Assembly: GCA_029204225.1 (NCBI GenBank)
Contig: CM055096.1
Coordinates: 44,253,967-44,317,966 of the forward strand
Reading direction: 5' to 3'
DNA from: Diphasiastrum complanatum
Taxonomy: Eukaryota > Streptophyta > Lycopodiopsida > Lycopodiales > Lycopodiaceae
Length of the DNA stretch: 64,000 nt
Shown here: positions 49,462 to 61,743 of the stretch, piece after piece
Position numbering within the stretch: the stretch's first letter is position 1
Layout of the letters: each line of letters starts with the position of its first letter
Program-made: the position numbers and the translations under genes
Notes under the pieces: generated by a model
What the model was told of the DNA's origin: nothing
Seen by the model: only the letters and a program-made list of their open reading frames with translations
Databases searched by the model: none

Positions 49462-49550
49462 ACGCACATTCTGTAGAGAGAGAGAACTCACATTCCGTAG
49501 AGAAAGAACACACATTCCGTAGAGAGAGAATGCACATTGTAGAGAGAGTG
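49462..49550. repeat. minisatellite, unit of about 27 bp
   Basis: CACATTCCGTAGAGAGAGAA-like units are repeated four times in tandem with small changes. Confidence 0.85.
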
Positions 49551-52259
49551 ACAGATTTTGAAGGAGAGATAAAGGTGGATGGATATTATGCTCATGGAAG
49601 TGCTTTCAAAATACAAAGCAAACCTGAGCACCTAGCATTACAGCTTTGGTTATCTAGAATGTTGGGCGTTCTCTGGCCAAAAGTGAAGGTGTGTGTAAAA
49701 AAAATTTACCTCAAAAAAGAAAGAAAAAAAAATGTAAAAGCCAAATTTACGCGGCGGAAGGGCCGAGGAGGCAAAAGGCGTTGTGCCCTTGGGCCTCCGC
49801 CCTCAGGCGCAGAGCCTTCCCGGGTGGAAGGGCCTCGGAGCCGGACCTTCCCCCCCCTAGAAATCAACCCCTCAAGAACCTACTTCTCAAAAAAAAAAGT
49901 ATCCCCCTTTGCTTGGCATACATGGGCTTCTTATAAGCTTTTCTCAAGTGCCTCATGGGTAAGGGCCAAAGCCCATAGAACATTTGAGAATTGCCCTTAG
50001 AACCTTCTAGAAGGGCTTCAAGGAGCCTTCTACCTTGTCCATTTGTGACTTGCCCCACATGGGCTTCTTACAACTTGTAAGGATAAATTTGTCTACTTCT
50101 CAAAGGCTCCAACCAAATTTGTTCTCTAGGGAGACATTGCCACTTGAGTTATTTAGACCCCTACTTTTTGGATGTGGCCCAATCTTGGCCCTTGAAGTAT
50201 CTAATGCTAGGTGTTGACCACCCCACAGTGTGACACGTCACAATATTCCATTCTAGAACATAGCCCTTGTGTTGAGGCCAATTTCATATTGGGCACATAA
50301 TTTTTTTCCTCAAGGTTAAACCTTTAGGGCTTTTTAGTAATTTAACCCCTGAGGTCCAAACTTCTAAGTGTGACATGGTGTTCCAAGGTCTGGCGGGACA
50401 TTGCAAAGACCCCCTACTGGCCTTCACCTTTCGTCTTACAAAATGTTAAGCATGCTCTTTTGTGCCCGTGTCGGTTTTGTGTACTTCGTGGTCCGCATAC
50501 CCACAGAACTGTTGTCACATGGCACTTACTGTTTTTGGCAAGTTGGTCAGACGAGCCCCGTTTCTGGCCAATGAGGTGTCCACAGAGTCTCAAAAGAGCT
50601 ATTGAGAGTGTTGGTAGGCCTAAAAACTTGATTTTGAACATTTTAGCATAGGTTCTCAGACTTGGCACCACTGATTTACCCAAAATAACAATTGTTGACT
50701 TAGTCGTCGAATGAAGGTTGGTGAAACTTGACTGCAAGTGCCACTTATCTGATGCCTCGAATCAAAGTTTTGTCACTTTTACGGCCGCTTTTGCTCACTT
50801 ATTACGCCAAATTTGGTAGAAACTCTCCTTTTTGTTGCCCACAAAAATCGCAACATATTTTGGTGATATACACTGGGGAGAGTGCGTCCCTACACCAAGA
50901 ACCCAGAACAAAAGATTATGTGCACCTCATGCCCCCTATATGGATGTATGCATATAACGGTTTTGGATATGGATGCAACTCAGATATATGCAAGCTCGGC
51001 AAATATGGAGTGTGTAATTGCGACGATGATAACGACATAATGATTTTACCTTTTCTTTTCCAGTGTCTAATGCAAAAGCAACCACCCTTTACAGTGCAAG
51101 TGAAGTGACAGGAAAGAAGAACTGAACAAATGTGATGTCACAAATTTTTTTTTTTTACTTCTCCTTGTAGAGAGCGATTCGGCTAATGGTCCCTCGCTCT
51201 TGGTAATGTATTGACCCCATGTTGCCTTGATCGATCAAGCAAGGCCTAGCATCTTCTAGGAACTTAAAAGCAAACATCTCATTCATAATCTTCATGTGTT
51301 TGGTGCCTTGGTCTCTCACCCGCAGATAAAGCCAGAGGTCATAATATTTAGGATCGCAACTGCCATTCTTTGGACATATTTGGTTTGCAATATCTAATTC
51401 ATTCTCAGGAATTGCTGAAGGTAATGAGAGTAGAAAGATGCCAATCTTATGCAAGGATCGGCACAACAACGACCCACCAAATAGAAACTATGGATGCTTT
51501 TCCAACTCGTGGATACAATGTCTTTGAAGCATTCATTAATGATTGACCACCTAAAAAGTGGACGCTCTCTTAGTCGATTGCCTCATACAAAAGTGGGCTC
51601 ATATCATACATTTTTTTGTGTTGCTATTTTCTTTTGTGTTTTTAAATTTACCATTGAAATTATGCTTCTTTTTCAACTTTTTTCTATTGCAATATATAAT
51701 TGTGCTTTTGACTTGTTTCTTGCGTTTTTTATGATAATCTATTTGATATCATGTACATACAATTTTATTTTTATTCATGTGTTTTTGTTTGCCAAATTGT
51801 TCTATATGTAGATATCATCAGTTGTTTTTCACACAAGATGAAAAGTGGAAATATCAAACAAAAATTCCTTGTCATTTTCTATGGAAATAGATGATGTTGA
51901 GCTCTATATGTCATCATATGGAATAGAGCTTCTCCTTTACAATGACTTTTAGGTGCAAAAAAAAAAAAAGATAAAGAAACAATTGTTTAAAAATATTAAA
52001 AAGGGGTTGTTAAAATGAGAATAGAATATATAATATTAACATGTTTTGAAAATTTTCATTGCAATGTAGTTTCTTGAACTTTATATATTATTAATCACAA
52101 GAGCACAAAAATATTTAATGGCAATGGACTTAGGAGAGGATTATGGCTTTTTCCTTGTGGCAATGTGCCATTAGGGATTTGAAAAAACTCAAAAACTCGG
52201 ACTTCTTTATAAAATAATATGGCATTTTGCTTTGTATATTTCTTTTTCATTTCTTATCC
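49551..52259. other. unassigned spacer
   Basis: A short GC-rich patch lies at 49745-49860. Antisense and sense frames of 90-156 codons occur (49530-50000, 50728-51108, 51155-51469) but show no family motif. From 51500 it turns very AT-rich. Confidence 0.4.
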
Positions 52260-53960
52260 TCTTCTATATTCCTTTTCGAAGGGCTTTTTAGAGAGACATG
52301 GAATGAAAACATAGCTCTTTACCATGATTGCTTGTTAATGGTTAGTGCAGTTGGTCATTAGGTGGCCACTGCTGACCACAGGAAGGAAAATTTTCTGAAT
52401 CGTAATTACTTTGGAGCTCATGTCTTTCTCCTAGTAGCAATATGAAATATGAGTTGTGTATTATGACGTTTGCAATGTGAGATTTTGAATGGAAAAGAGA
52501 TTCTGTTCCCAATATTGTTTGGATCCTCTAAAAACTCAATTTTCAAATTAGGCTCCTTCGTTGTCAAAAAAATATACATTTCTAGACAGTTCAACTCAAT
52601 TATGTATCCAAATCTGAATTCTTATTCAAAGGTTTCCCATATATTTACAAAGATTAATGATTCAAAAAACTGATGAGACTGACAAAGGAAAATATCAAGC
52701 ACGTTAATTTTGAACCATTTGTGATTCCTTACAAATAATATCACATTTGGGTTTTCATATTTGCATATTTGATTCATGTGGTTTTCTATATTCCTTTTTC
52801 CAAGACTTTTTACAGAGACAACATCAAATTAGAAACATATCAAAGCTTAAACCTGTAGTATTTTTTATTTCAAATTTCTATTCAAAAGACTCTCTCATGA
52901 ATACAAATATTATTGATTTGAGAAATGGATAAAAATAACAAGAATATAAAAAATGTCTATTTTTTCTCTAAATGTGGGTTTTTTTACAAAACAATACGAC
53001 GTTTTGCTTTTCATATCTCTCTGGAATCCACTGATATCTCCCAATTGTAAGGTTGGTAGATTATTGGCAAATTTGGCGTATGGATGGTGATTTTGTCCAT
53101 GGCCAATCCCAATGTCTCTTTCTTCATTTCTTATCCTATTGTATATTTCTTTTTGTAGGTCTTTTTAAGAGACAAAATCGGATTGGGAACATAGCTCTTT
53201 ACCATGTTTGCTTGTTAGTGGTTAGTGCAGTTAGTCGTTAGGTGGCCATTGTTGCCCACGAGAAGGGGCAAATTGATTCCCAATTGTAATTACCTTGGAG
53301 ATTATGCCTTTCTCCTGGTGGCAATTGGCAGTATGAGCTGCACATTATGACGTTTGCAATACGACATTTTGAATGGAAAAGAGTGTATGTTCTCAATTCT
53401 ATTTGGACTCTCTAAATTTTTTTAAGTTGGATTGTTTTATAATCATAAACTCAACTCCATTGTATTTCCACGTCTAAATTCTCTTTCACAAGTCATTTTT
53501 ATGATAAGAAGATTAGCCCACTCAACCGACTCATTGCAAATGTGGTTTTTCAATATTTTCTTGTTAACAGCTGAATATTGCCTATATATTTATCGTTTTT
53601 TTTAGTATATTCATGTTTGTTTGTTTTTTTTTTTTAATTATTTCTGTATCTTCCTATTGTTTGTACTATTACTCATTGGAGGCCAAATTCAAATAGGGAA
53701 CATGACTCTTTTACATGTTTTCTTGTTAGTGGTTAGTGCCGTTAGTGTTACGTGGCCATTGTTGGCCACGAGAATGGGCAATTTGCTTCTTAAGTGTACA
53801 TAACTTGGAGATAATACCTTTTCTTTAAGTGACAATATGCAGTATAAGATTCACATTGTGACTTTTACAATTCTGAATTGAAAATAGAAAAGAATTTTCA
53901 TTTCCAATTCTATTTGTCCACTCCAAGAAAGATACATGTTTCCAATTGGATATTCTTATA
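52260..53960. repeat. old tandem array, unit about 520 bp
   Basis: The phrase TTCTATATTCCTTTT followed by CTTTTTAGAGAGACA-like text recurs near 52262, 52785, 53140 and 53650. GCTTGTTAGTGGTTAGTGC with GTTAGGTGGCCATTG recurs near 52330, 53207 and 53722. GACGTTTGCAAT and TTTTGAATGGAAAAGAG recur near 52467 and 53350. Copies are diverged and partly deleted. No coding capacity. Confidence 0.7.
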
Positions 53961-54201
53961 TCTTAAGCATGGTATCTTCAAACACTTAAAAGAGAATTGC
54001 TGTTATGTTTAACCATGCCTCTATATTCCATTTTATCTATATATTCAAAAGAATCTATGTTTCCAATTCTAGTTTCTTGTAACTGCAAATATCACCTCTA
54101 TTTCTCTACAAAAAAATAAAATCACATTAACATATCTCAAGCATTATTGTTGTATATTACTTGATTTATTCTAGTACCAAAACCCTACCGCATTTCATTT
54201 T

Positions 54202-54920
54202 TTAATTTCTATAGTTCAACAAATTCTTCGTTAATTTGGGTATGTAAAGTACACCATTTAGCTGTCTAGTGATGTTGTCAGGGAACTGTAGTTGAATGGA
54301 GCCTTGTCCTTCAACTTTGTGTGAACTTGAATCGCCAAAGAAAATGTACTTAGATTCGGTTGTTGTGAGAGTAGAAAATAGGTTCCTACATGACATCATG
54401 TGCTGTGAAGCACTTGAATCAAGATACCATTAATAGGCATCTCTACTGGGTTGATCATGTACCATCAGCGCCTTGTCCTCTTCTTGCGGATTTATGACTG
54501 TGTCAGAATTTCCTTCTTGGTACTACTACATCTCCTTTCTCGCTTCATTATGCTTGAGGATGCGACAATCTTTAATGTGTCATGATTGGATCTTTTGCAA
54601 TACCTGCAAAAGAGTCTGGTCTTGGATGATTGTTGGCTGTGTTGCTGCCTTTGTTGTTGTGATGAGACTGGCTGCTCCGCCTTCGTCTTCTTGTCCTTGA
54701 AGTTCTTCTTCTTCTTGGACTGCTGCTTATGAGAGTACAATGCCATTGATTTGGTACTCGTTGTAGATAAGCTTTTTCTCCAGACTTATTCCTACAATAG
54801 GCTTGCTGTCAGCTTCTGGAGAGACAACGCAGGAGTTTTGCTCACAAGCAATACGAAGTTGTCGTAGGAGGATGGAAGGCTGGCGAGAAGAGACATCATT
54901 GAGTCTGTTGGAATAATATA
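54202..54920 (-). pseudogene. antisense copia Gag-protease fragment
   Basis: The minus strand reads a Gag tail (SLLASLPSSYDNFVLLVS), then FCRYCKRSNHDTLK (degenerate zinc knuckle with the last Cys lost), then WYLDSSASQHMMS, where the catalytic D-S-G is DSS, and GVLYIPKLTKNLL. Stops occur at several points. Dead copy. Confidence 0.75.
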
Positions 54921-55527
54921 ACTCCTACTCACCCCAACAGCCCTTCTTCCTTCTCTGATTTTTACTCTCTCAAATGAAACCTACAGAAAATGAACTATTT
55001 TTCAACAGTTTGCATATGAACTAATTGTCGCTACAGTTTGCATTTTTACTCAGGTTTTTCCACAAGCGAAAAACGTGACACCCGACATTGTCTCTTCTTT
55101 TCTAGCTTCATGAGCAACTAAGTGTTTAGTGACACTTATTTGATGATTATTCTTGACTTTGAGTCCGTTTCTGATTCGATGTAGACTGCTTGGAGCTTTT
55201 TTGCTTATGTCGTTTTGAGCCCTTGTTGACATATAGAGCATGAGACGAAGAGGTAGACAAAGTGTCTTGACTTCTTCGATTATCTTCTTGCAGCAATATA
55301 GTGATAACTCTGGTAAGAGTTAAATCTGAGTGTGTCATGATGATCATCACCCAGTTCTTGTGAAGAATAAAAAACTATCCAACTTGTCTATAGGGGTTGA
55401 TGAGGAAAATCATCTTGCTTGTGCATTTACAAGTTGTAAATATCATTCGAGCTACAGGACATGCACAATGTCTAGATGGTTCTATTTGGACTATATTCAC
55501 TTTGTTCCATTGTATTTATCAAAGGTA
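54921..55527. other. spacer between copia relics
   Basis: Short frames on both strands without a motif. Nothing further seen. Confidence 0.4.
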
Positions 55528-56271
55528 TGTGAATTGAGCACATGACCTTGTAGATTAGGGCAAGTTTCAGTTAGGTAGATCTAGATTTGTAGACATGCAT
55601 AAAAGTAGATGACATGCAAAGTCAGTTAGAGTGCATGCATGCAACATGCAATCAGTGCATGCAATATGCAAGTCAATATACATGTTCTACACATGTCCAA
55701 TTCATCTAGGGAAGTCACATGCAAGGCATGCAAATATACTAGTGGACACATGCATGTAGTTTTGTACATATCTAGTTGAGAAATTGACATTTGGAGAAAG
55801 TAGGTAGAAGCTAGGTGCAATTTCAGCATGCAAGCTGTTAGGTGTCAATATGGTAGTAGTTTACACTTGATTAGATGTAGGGAATGCATTGAATGCTACT
55901 AGTACCACGAATTTTGGCTCTCCTATATATGTACATATGGTTCTCATTCATTTCTAATGATGAATCAAGCCTTGGTAATGTCATAATGCCAAAATTGGAT
56001 CTCATGCTATTTTGCTTGTTTTTGGTATTCTCTCTCTAACTCGAGTAGAAGGCATTCTTCATACATTATTTTGCATATGTATTCACCCTATTTGTGAGGA
56101 ATTAGTATTGCTTTGATAGGTTGCATTCTAGATTGTGCTCTAGCCTCAGATCTGTTGGTAGATTGCAGGATTGCTCTGCAGGTGATCTGTGTGCCACCAT
56201 AAAGCATGGTAAAGATCATTCACACATTTCTTGTGGTTTTCCACACATGTGAATTTGCTGGTTTTTTCACA
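55528..56271 (+). repeat. probable 5' LTR of the third plus-strand copia
   Basis: The right end is firm (...TTTTTTCACA directly before the primer-binding site, like the intact element). The left end TGTGAATTGAG is a guess by analogy with TGTGAAAAATTG. It carries a dense CATGCA cluster and a variant palindrome CACACATGTG at 56241-56250. Confidence 0.6.
55594..55832. promoter_or_regulatory. cluster of ten CATGCA (RY) motifs
   Basis: CATGCA occurs at 55594, 55613, 55634, 55638, 55645, 55658, 55718, 55727, 55749 and 55827. RY elements are the known binding sites of B3-domain regulators of the ABI3/FUS3 type. A functional role in this LTR is inferred. Confidence 0.5.
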
Positions 56272-56284
56272 TGGTATCAGAGCC
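56272..56284 (+). other. primer-binding site, tRNA-Met type
   Basis: TGGTATCAGAGCC directly follows the LTR end, identical to the site at 7211. Confidence 0.92.
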
Positions 56285-56457
56285 ATACCATGATTTGAAT
56301 GCTACTAACATCAGGTGTATGAAGATTTTTCTGTCAATTCAAGCTAGGAAGCTGTTTAGCAATGTTTTGCTATCTTTTCTTGAACAATTTTTTGGTGAAT
56401 GAGATTAGAGCTGATATTTTCAGTCCAGAACAGAGGATGTACAGAATTCTAACATAT

Positions 56458-56467
56458 CACACGTGTG
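56458..56467. promoter_or_regulatory. CACACGTGTG palindrome in copia leader
   Basis: An exact copy of the decamer, here in the leader about 170 bases after the primer-binding site. Confidence 0.45.
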
Positions 56468-57055
56468 AAAACCAGAATACATCATTTGACTCTATCTCCT
56501 TTATGCTAGGTCCAAAGGTACTGACATTATAGCTTCTTGGAAAGCTAGAAGAGCCGCCTTTCCAGTGCAATTCATTTCAATCATTCTGATGATCCTAGAG
56601 AAAGTTATTAGACTTTTAATAAGGGTAGGGAGAGACCCAAAACCCGAGTGGACACTTTTTGAATTGATTATATTGCATGCATGATTCATCATTCACAGTT
56701 TTTGGTACTCAACTTGAGATAGAATTGATAAGACTAGTTTCTGTTGTCATAGTCACATCATTTCACACAAAGGGTTGTGTTTTGAATTGAATGTGTGTTT
56801 CTAAAGTGTTTTTCATTCATTTGAAACTCATGGGAAAATTTGACATCAGAATTGTAAGTGCTTTATCAGTAGATAGAGGCTAGATCCGAATTCAAAGTGA
56901 TTGATTTTTTGCTGTGAGCAAGATCGCACATAGCTGTTGCAAGATTTTACAAAGGATTTGGTAGTATACCCAATTGTTTTGGTTCCTATAGTGAAAGAGA
57001 ACCAACACATTCAATTCCATTTTTGTTGTCCAATTTACAAGAGTCTTCACATTCA

Positions 57056-58258
57056 TGGCATCTGTAGGAGATTTTCTCTTTGAAGCTAGTGAGAGACTAG
57101 ATACCTCCAACTATTCAGTTTGGTAGGATAGAATCTTTGTTGGATCTATATGGTGTAATGGACATAGTATTAGGAATTGAAGTTGAACTTGAAGCTTATG
57201 ATGAGGCTCAGAGATTCAAGAAGAGAGCAAAAATTGCTCTTCATATCATCAAATTGAACATCTCTGATGAGATGTTGAGAGAAATAAGTTCCTGCAACTC
57301 AGCCAAGCGGGCTTGGGAAATCCTTAAGAATATTTTTGAAGCAAAGATCACATCAAGGCTACTTACTCTTAGAAATCAGACCTTTTCTAGTTTCCAAAGA
57401 GTTGATGAAAGTGCTTCAAGTTTCGTAATGAGAGTTAAAGATCTTCATAGAGAGATAGCATGCATAGGAAATACTCTAGAGAATAGTAAACTTGTTCAAG
57501 TAGTCCTTAATGGACTTAGAGAATAGTATTCAAATTTTGTGCAAACTTATGCTATCATAGAGGAGCTACCATCTATGGAGGCTCTGCATGATGTTCTTAT
57601 TGCTGAAGAATGCAGGCAAAAGAACAAGTTGTCGAAGATCAACACACTTTCAAGGAAGGATGATGGTTGTGGCAAAGCTCACTTTGCCAAGATCAAGTCA
57701 AGAGGGAGGAGTAAGAACAAATTTTCTCAAGCCTTCACCAAGGACAAATCAAAGGACAAAGCAAAAGACAAAGGAGGAGTAGAAGATGATTCAACTCATT
57801 GTTCTATTTTCAAGAAGACTCGAGAAGATCAAGCCAATTTTATCATAGAAGACTCACATGCAAGTTGTGGAGAGACATCTCTCATGATGTCTAGTTTCTC
57901 CTCTTTACCTTTTAATGATGTATCTTGGTATATTGATAGTGGAGCCACAACTCACATGAGTTGCTCCAAGAGTTCTTTTATTTCTATTGAAACTTTTCAA
58001 GAACTTAAAGATTCAATATACACAACTGTTGGTGATGCATGTTCAATTGAAGGAGCTGGAATTTGTTTCTTGAATCTTGCATCTTCTATGAGTTTATCAC
58101 TTTCCAATGTACTTTATGCTCCTAATATTACAAAGAATGTGATTAGTGTTGGAAAGTTATTTGATGACGGTTTTGAAGTGGAATTCAATGTCAATAACTG
58201 TTTTATAAAGAAAGGTGATGAGATCCTAGCAAGTGGATCTAGATATGGAGGCATTTTC
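57056..58258 (+). pseudogene. copia Gag-protease, 5' part of a broken element
   Basis: The start codon at 57056 gives MASVGDFLFEASERLDTSNY. A loss of about 5 bases at 57120 causes a frameshift and a TAG. Gag continues from 57137 (LLDLYGVMD... to VLNGLRE), with a stop at 57524-57526 in place of Glu, and resumes to IAEECRQKN and a Lys-rich tract. The zinc knuckle is degenerate (HCSIFKKTREDQANFI). The protease core WYIDSGATTHMS is intact at about 57930, followed by NVLYAPNITKNVISVGKL. The frame is cut at 58259 by the miniature LTR element, and no integrase or RT follows. Confidence 0.88.
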
Positions 58259-58966
58259 TGTAGGAATTCGGTGGGCTTTCAATGGATACAACTTAACCTT
58301 TCTGGTTCAGAGGCTGCACCGTGATGCAACTTAACCTTGCTGGTTCAGAGATTGCACCAAAATCATTGAGCCTTTTGCCCCTTCCGTGAGCCGCATTCCT
58401 GGATCCCGTCCCCGGATGCCTAGCCGCCCACGAATCCAAGTGCTCCCCATTACCCGCAAAGGGGCTGGTACCAGAGGACATTAAACACTTAGACATTTAC
58501 CACTTATATCCACTTTGAACAAAGTCCCACTTCTATTTATGGGATTTCTTTGAGCGTGGGTTGTGGCTCCACTTTGCCATTCCAACACTCCCCCTCAAAG
58601 TCGGGCACAGGTCACATTGCCTGCTCTGATACCATGTAGGAATTCGGTGGGCCTTCAACAGATACAACTTAACCTTTCTGGTTCAGAGGTTGCACCGTGA
58701 TGCAACTTAACCTTGTTGGTTCAGAGGTTGCACCAAAATCATGGAGCCTTTTGCCCTTTTCGTGAGCTGTGTTCTGGGATCCCGTCCTCAGACGCCTAGC
58801 CGCCCAAAATCCAAGTCCCCTCCAGGGGACATTAAACACTTAGACATTTACCACTTATATCCACTTTGAACAAAGTCCCACTTCTATTTATGGGAGTTCT
58901 GTGAGCGTGGGCTGTGGCTCCACTTTGCCATTCCAACACTCCCTCTCAAAGTGGGGCACAGGTCAC
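58259..58966 (-). mobile_element. TRIM-type miniature LTR element in tandem form
   Basis: Two LTRs (58259-58587, 329 bp; 58635-58938, 304 bp, lacking about 25 bp) both begin TGTAGGAA and end TTCCAACA on the plus strand. Between them is a 47-bp interior (58588-58634). Read on the minus strand it is only a primer-binding site (TGGTATCAGAGCAGGC), a short spacer and a polypurine tract (GAGGGGGAG). A second, truncated interior copy follows the second LTR (58939-58966). There is no coding capacity, so mobility would need enzymes from a full element. Confidence 0.88.
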
Positions 58967-59290
58967 GAGTATGTTGTAGCAACCAAGATGGTGAGCGAGC
59001 TTACATGGCTCAAGCAGTTCCTTGACGAAATGGGAGAGAACTCCAACGAGTCGCTGCTACTATTCATGGATAACATATCTGCCATTCATCTGATGAAGGA
59101 TCCAGTGTTTCATTCCAAGACGAAACACATTGCTATCAGATATCATCTGATAAGAGATTTGGTTGAGAAAGATAGGTTGAAGACCAAGTTTGTTCCAACG
59201 AAGTAGATGGTGGCTGATATCTTCACGAAGCCTCTTGACAAGGCAATTTTTGAGAAGTAGCGTGCAAGCTTAGGAATAAAAAGAATACCA
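58967..59290 (+). pseudogene. copia RNase H tail
   Basis: The plus strand reads EYVVATKMVSELTWLKQFL, FMDNISAIHLMKDPVFHSK, HLIRDLVEKDRLKTKFVP, a stop where Glu is usual, then ADIFTKPLDKAIFEK and another stop. A polypurine tract GAGAGGGAG follows at about 59296-59304. It is closer to the antisense copia at 39546 than to the Gag-protease piece at 57056, so the two sides of the TRIM are probably not one element. Confidence 0.85.
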
Positions 59291-59305
59291 GCTTTGAGAG
59301 GGAGT

Positions 59306-60492
59306 TGAAGAAACTAAGAGTTTCTATCTTTCAAAGCCTTAGCATTAGTCCTCAGTTTTTCCTTTGCTGTTTTTAGTAACTGTGCATTTTGAACTATGTT
59401 TCGCATAGACTGCATTTTTGAACTATTTCATCGCACAGTTCCCATTTTTGGATCATGAGGAAAATTCATCCCTAGGTCTAAAACACTTAGAAAATAACTT
59501 TGGCACTTTTCCCGACACTGTTGCATTTTGCGAAAAAGGTGACACTGTTGCTAAATGTCTTAGAAACGTTTTTAGGCCTACTATTGGCTTTTATGAAAAA
59601 GTGACACTGCCCTTAGAAAAGTGACACTTGCCCTTAGAAATGCGACACTTGCTGTAGCACTGGTTTCTGCCCTAAAGTCGGCTTTTTTTTTCCCTTCGAG
59701 AAAAAATGACATTGTTGTGATTTTCGCCTTTAGGGAAAAAGCGACAGTGTCTCCAAATGCCTTAGAAAAGTTTTTTAGCCAACTATCACATTTTCACCTT
59801 TTGAGAGAAAGCGACACCTGCCCTTGAAAAAGCGACACTTGCCCTTAAAGTCTCAAAAGTGCCTTTTGGCAAAGAGCGAAGGTCTGTAGTGTGAAGGAAG
59901 GCACTGCAACGGGCAGAAGGCAGTGTCTGATGCACAGAGGACAATGACGAGAAACTAGAATCTATTTTGATTAAGCCTAATACATTTCTTTTCATTAGAT
60001 CTTTTAGCTTAATCAGTTCCCTAGAGTGATCACATAAAGGATCAACGAAGGAGATCACAAAAGACAAGAATCAGACTAATACAGTCACAGATACAGAACA
60101 GACAAAACTGTAAGAGTTTTGTAATAGTGATCAATAGTCGCATTACTCGTAAGAGAGAACATCTCTCTTGTGCCAACGCGTTGATGTGGGAAACAGACAG
60201 CACTGAAGAAAATATTGTATATTTAGTCCTGATAATAGAAGCAATTTCCGCAATACTCTATTTTGTAATGTGTATAATCTATAATGTTTGAATGCATGCT
60301 AGCAGTAGATATCTTTTCATTTTACTCAACATTATCTGTTGTGTACAAGTATAATTATTTCAACAGATCTGTCGTAGCGATCTGGGGCTTGGAAGAGAAT
60401 CAGACCGCAGTCAGTAACAGTAGCTACTCCTGCCAATTCGGCTCTATCAGCGCTATTAGAGCGGGCTGACGCTGATGGAATTTCTCCCATCA
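59306..60492 (+). repeat. probable 3' LTR of the RNase H-bearing copia
   Basis: The start TGAAGAAAC follows the polypurine tract. The proposed end CCCATCA is followed by GTGGTACCAAAGC, which resembles a primer-binding site. The left half carries the GACACTTGCCCTTAG sub-repeats. Neither boundary could be checked against a second LTR. Confidence 0.4.
59528..59850. repeat. degenerate sub-repeats of AAAGCGACACTTGCCCTTAG type
   Basis: About eight versions of a 20-26-bp phrase (GTGACACTG, GCGACACTTGCCCTTAGAAA, GCGACAGTGTC) lie inside the probable LTR, in runs at about 59540, 59600-59655, 59738 and 59808-59850. Confidence 0.7.
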
Positions 60493-60505
60493 GTGGTACC
60501 AAAGC

Positions 60506-60949
60506 ATCTTGATGTTTCCAGAATTCCATCAGCCTTGCCATCATTAGATATGCATCTTCAGTTTGCAAAGGCTGACCTGATGGGTGGTAGCCCTTTATCC
60601 CAGTAGCACTCCATTGGCACGAGAAAGGCTATGGATAAGCAATAGTTGGCACTTTCTTAGAACACGATATCTATACTTCCCCTATAAGCATATCCAAACT
60701 TTAATAGCACATTTTGATACTTGTCAAATGTTGAGCTTGAGTCAATCCCTAGAATAATAGGCCAATTGACTTGTCGCTCGACTGGCTTCATTTTCTCCCA
60801 AAGATCTCTTCTTTTGATCTGCACATAGTAGGGATCGATCCTTTTCCAGCTTGGTGCTCTTAGGTACTCTTGTAGCTGCTCGTCATTATTCAGTAGCATC
60901 ACAATCCTCCAGGAGGGCTATGGTCATAGGGCATTCACAAGACTACTGA
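60506..60949. other. unassigned spacer
   Basis: An antisense frame of 81 codons at 60657-60902 has no recognised motif. Nothing else seen. Confidence 0.4.
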
Positions 60950-61743
60950 GGGTATGACGGTGCAAGTAAATAAACTAGCCAGAAATAGTTGCGAGGGTCG
61001 TGGCATCCTGCATGCATAAGCCCATGGCCCAATGAGCACATGTAAATAAACAACTATGGACTTAACTTGACTTTGGGCCATGTAATTAGAAATAATATTA
61101 GAAGGCCAAAGTTAAGCTTAAGTTAAGTTACTAAGTTTTTGGGATTAAGCCAAAAGTCAAATGGTGGTAGGTGTGGTTTGTTTCTTCCTACGCCGTAGAT
61201 TCATTTGTGTTTCTTGTAGATGGTGTGGATTACAATCCCATGCTTTGCAAGTAGCCAATAGGAAGCAAGGGGCAAGGGCCACCCCAAAGATAAAAAGACA
61301 CCATTTGTAACCCATTTTCATGCTTAATGAGACGGAGAAAACTCTACCATTATGGAGAAAAACATCCTCATTTGCTATTCAATACTTGTTAATGCTATTG
61401 TGTGCTTGCTTCTTGCTTTCTAGTTTCCATGTTTTTGGTTTTATTAGTTAATGTTTCTCCATTAGCATGCACAATGAGCAAACCTCCCCTCTCACCCTCT
61501 TTCTCTCTCTTTCTCTACTTCTTACTTTTATCTATCTATCTCTCTCCCTCACTTTTTCACTCCAAATCATGATGTGTGTGTGGTTAGTGTAGGAATGGGT
61601 AGTGTTAAAGTGGAGTAGTATTAGGAAAAAGAGTGAAGAGCATCTAAATCTAGCAACTTGGCATAGTTAGGTACCTATCTAGTGTTTTAACCCTCTTTGA
61701 CAGGCGGAAGGGCTGCTCACCAACCAATCTACACACCCTACAG
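60950..61743 (+). repeat. probable gypsy-type LTR (left end uncertain)
   Basis: The right end CCCTACA lies one base before a tRNA-Asp-type primer-binding site. The text has promoter-like and leader-like composition with no coding signal. The left boundary is not defined. Confidence 0.4.

Noticed and set aside
49530-50000. 156-codon frame as a gene
   Set aside because: Lys/Arg-rich composition follows a purine-rich low-complexity stretch; no motif.
54906-54946. TGTTGG...CCAACA, a possible tiny LTR
   Set aside because: Only about 40 bp apart; most likely chance.
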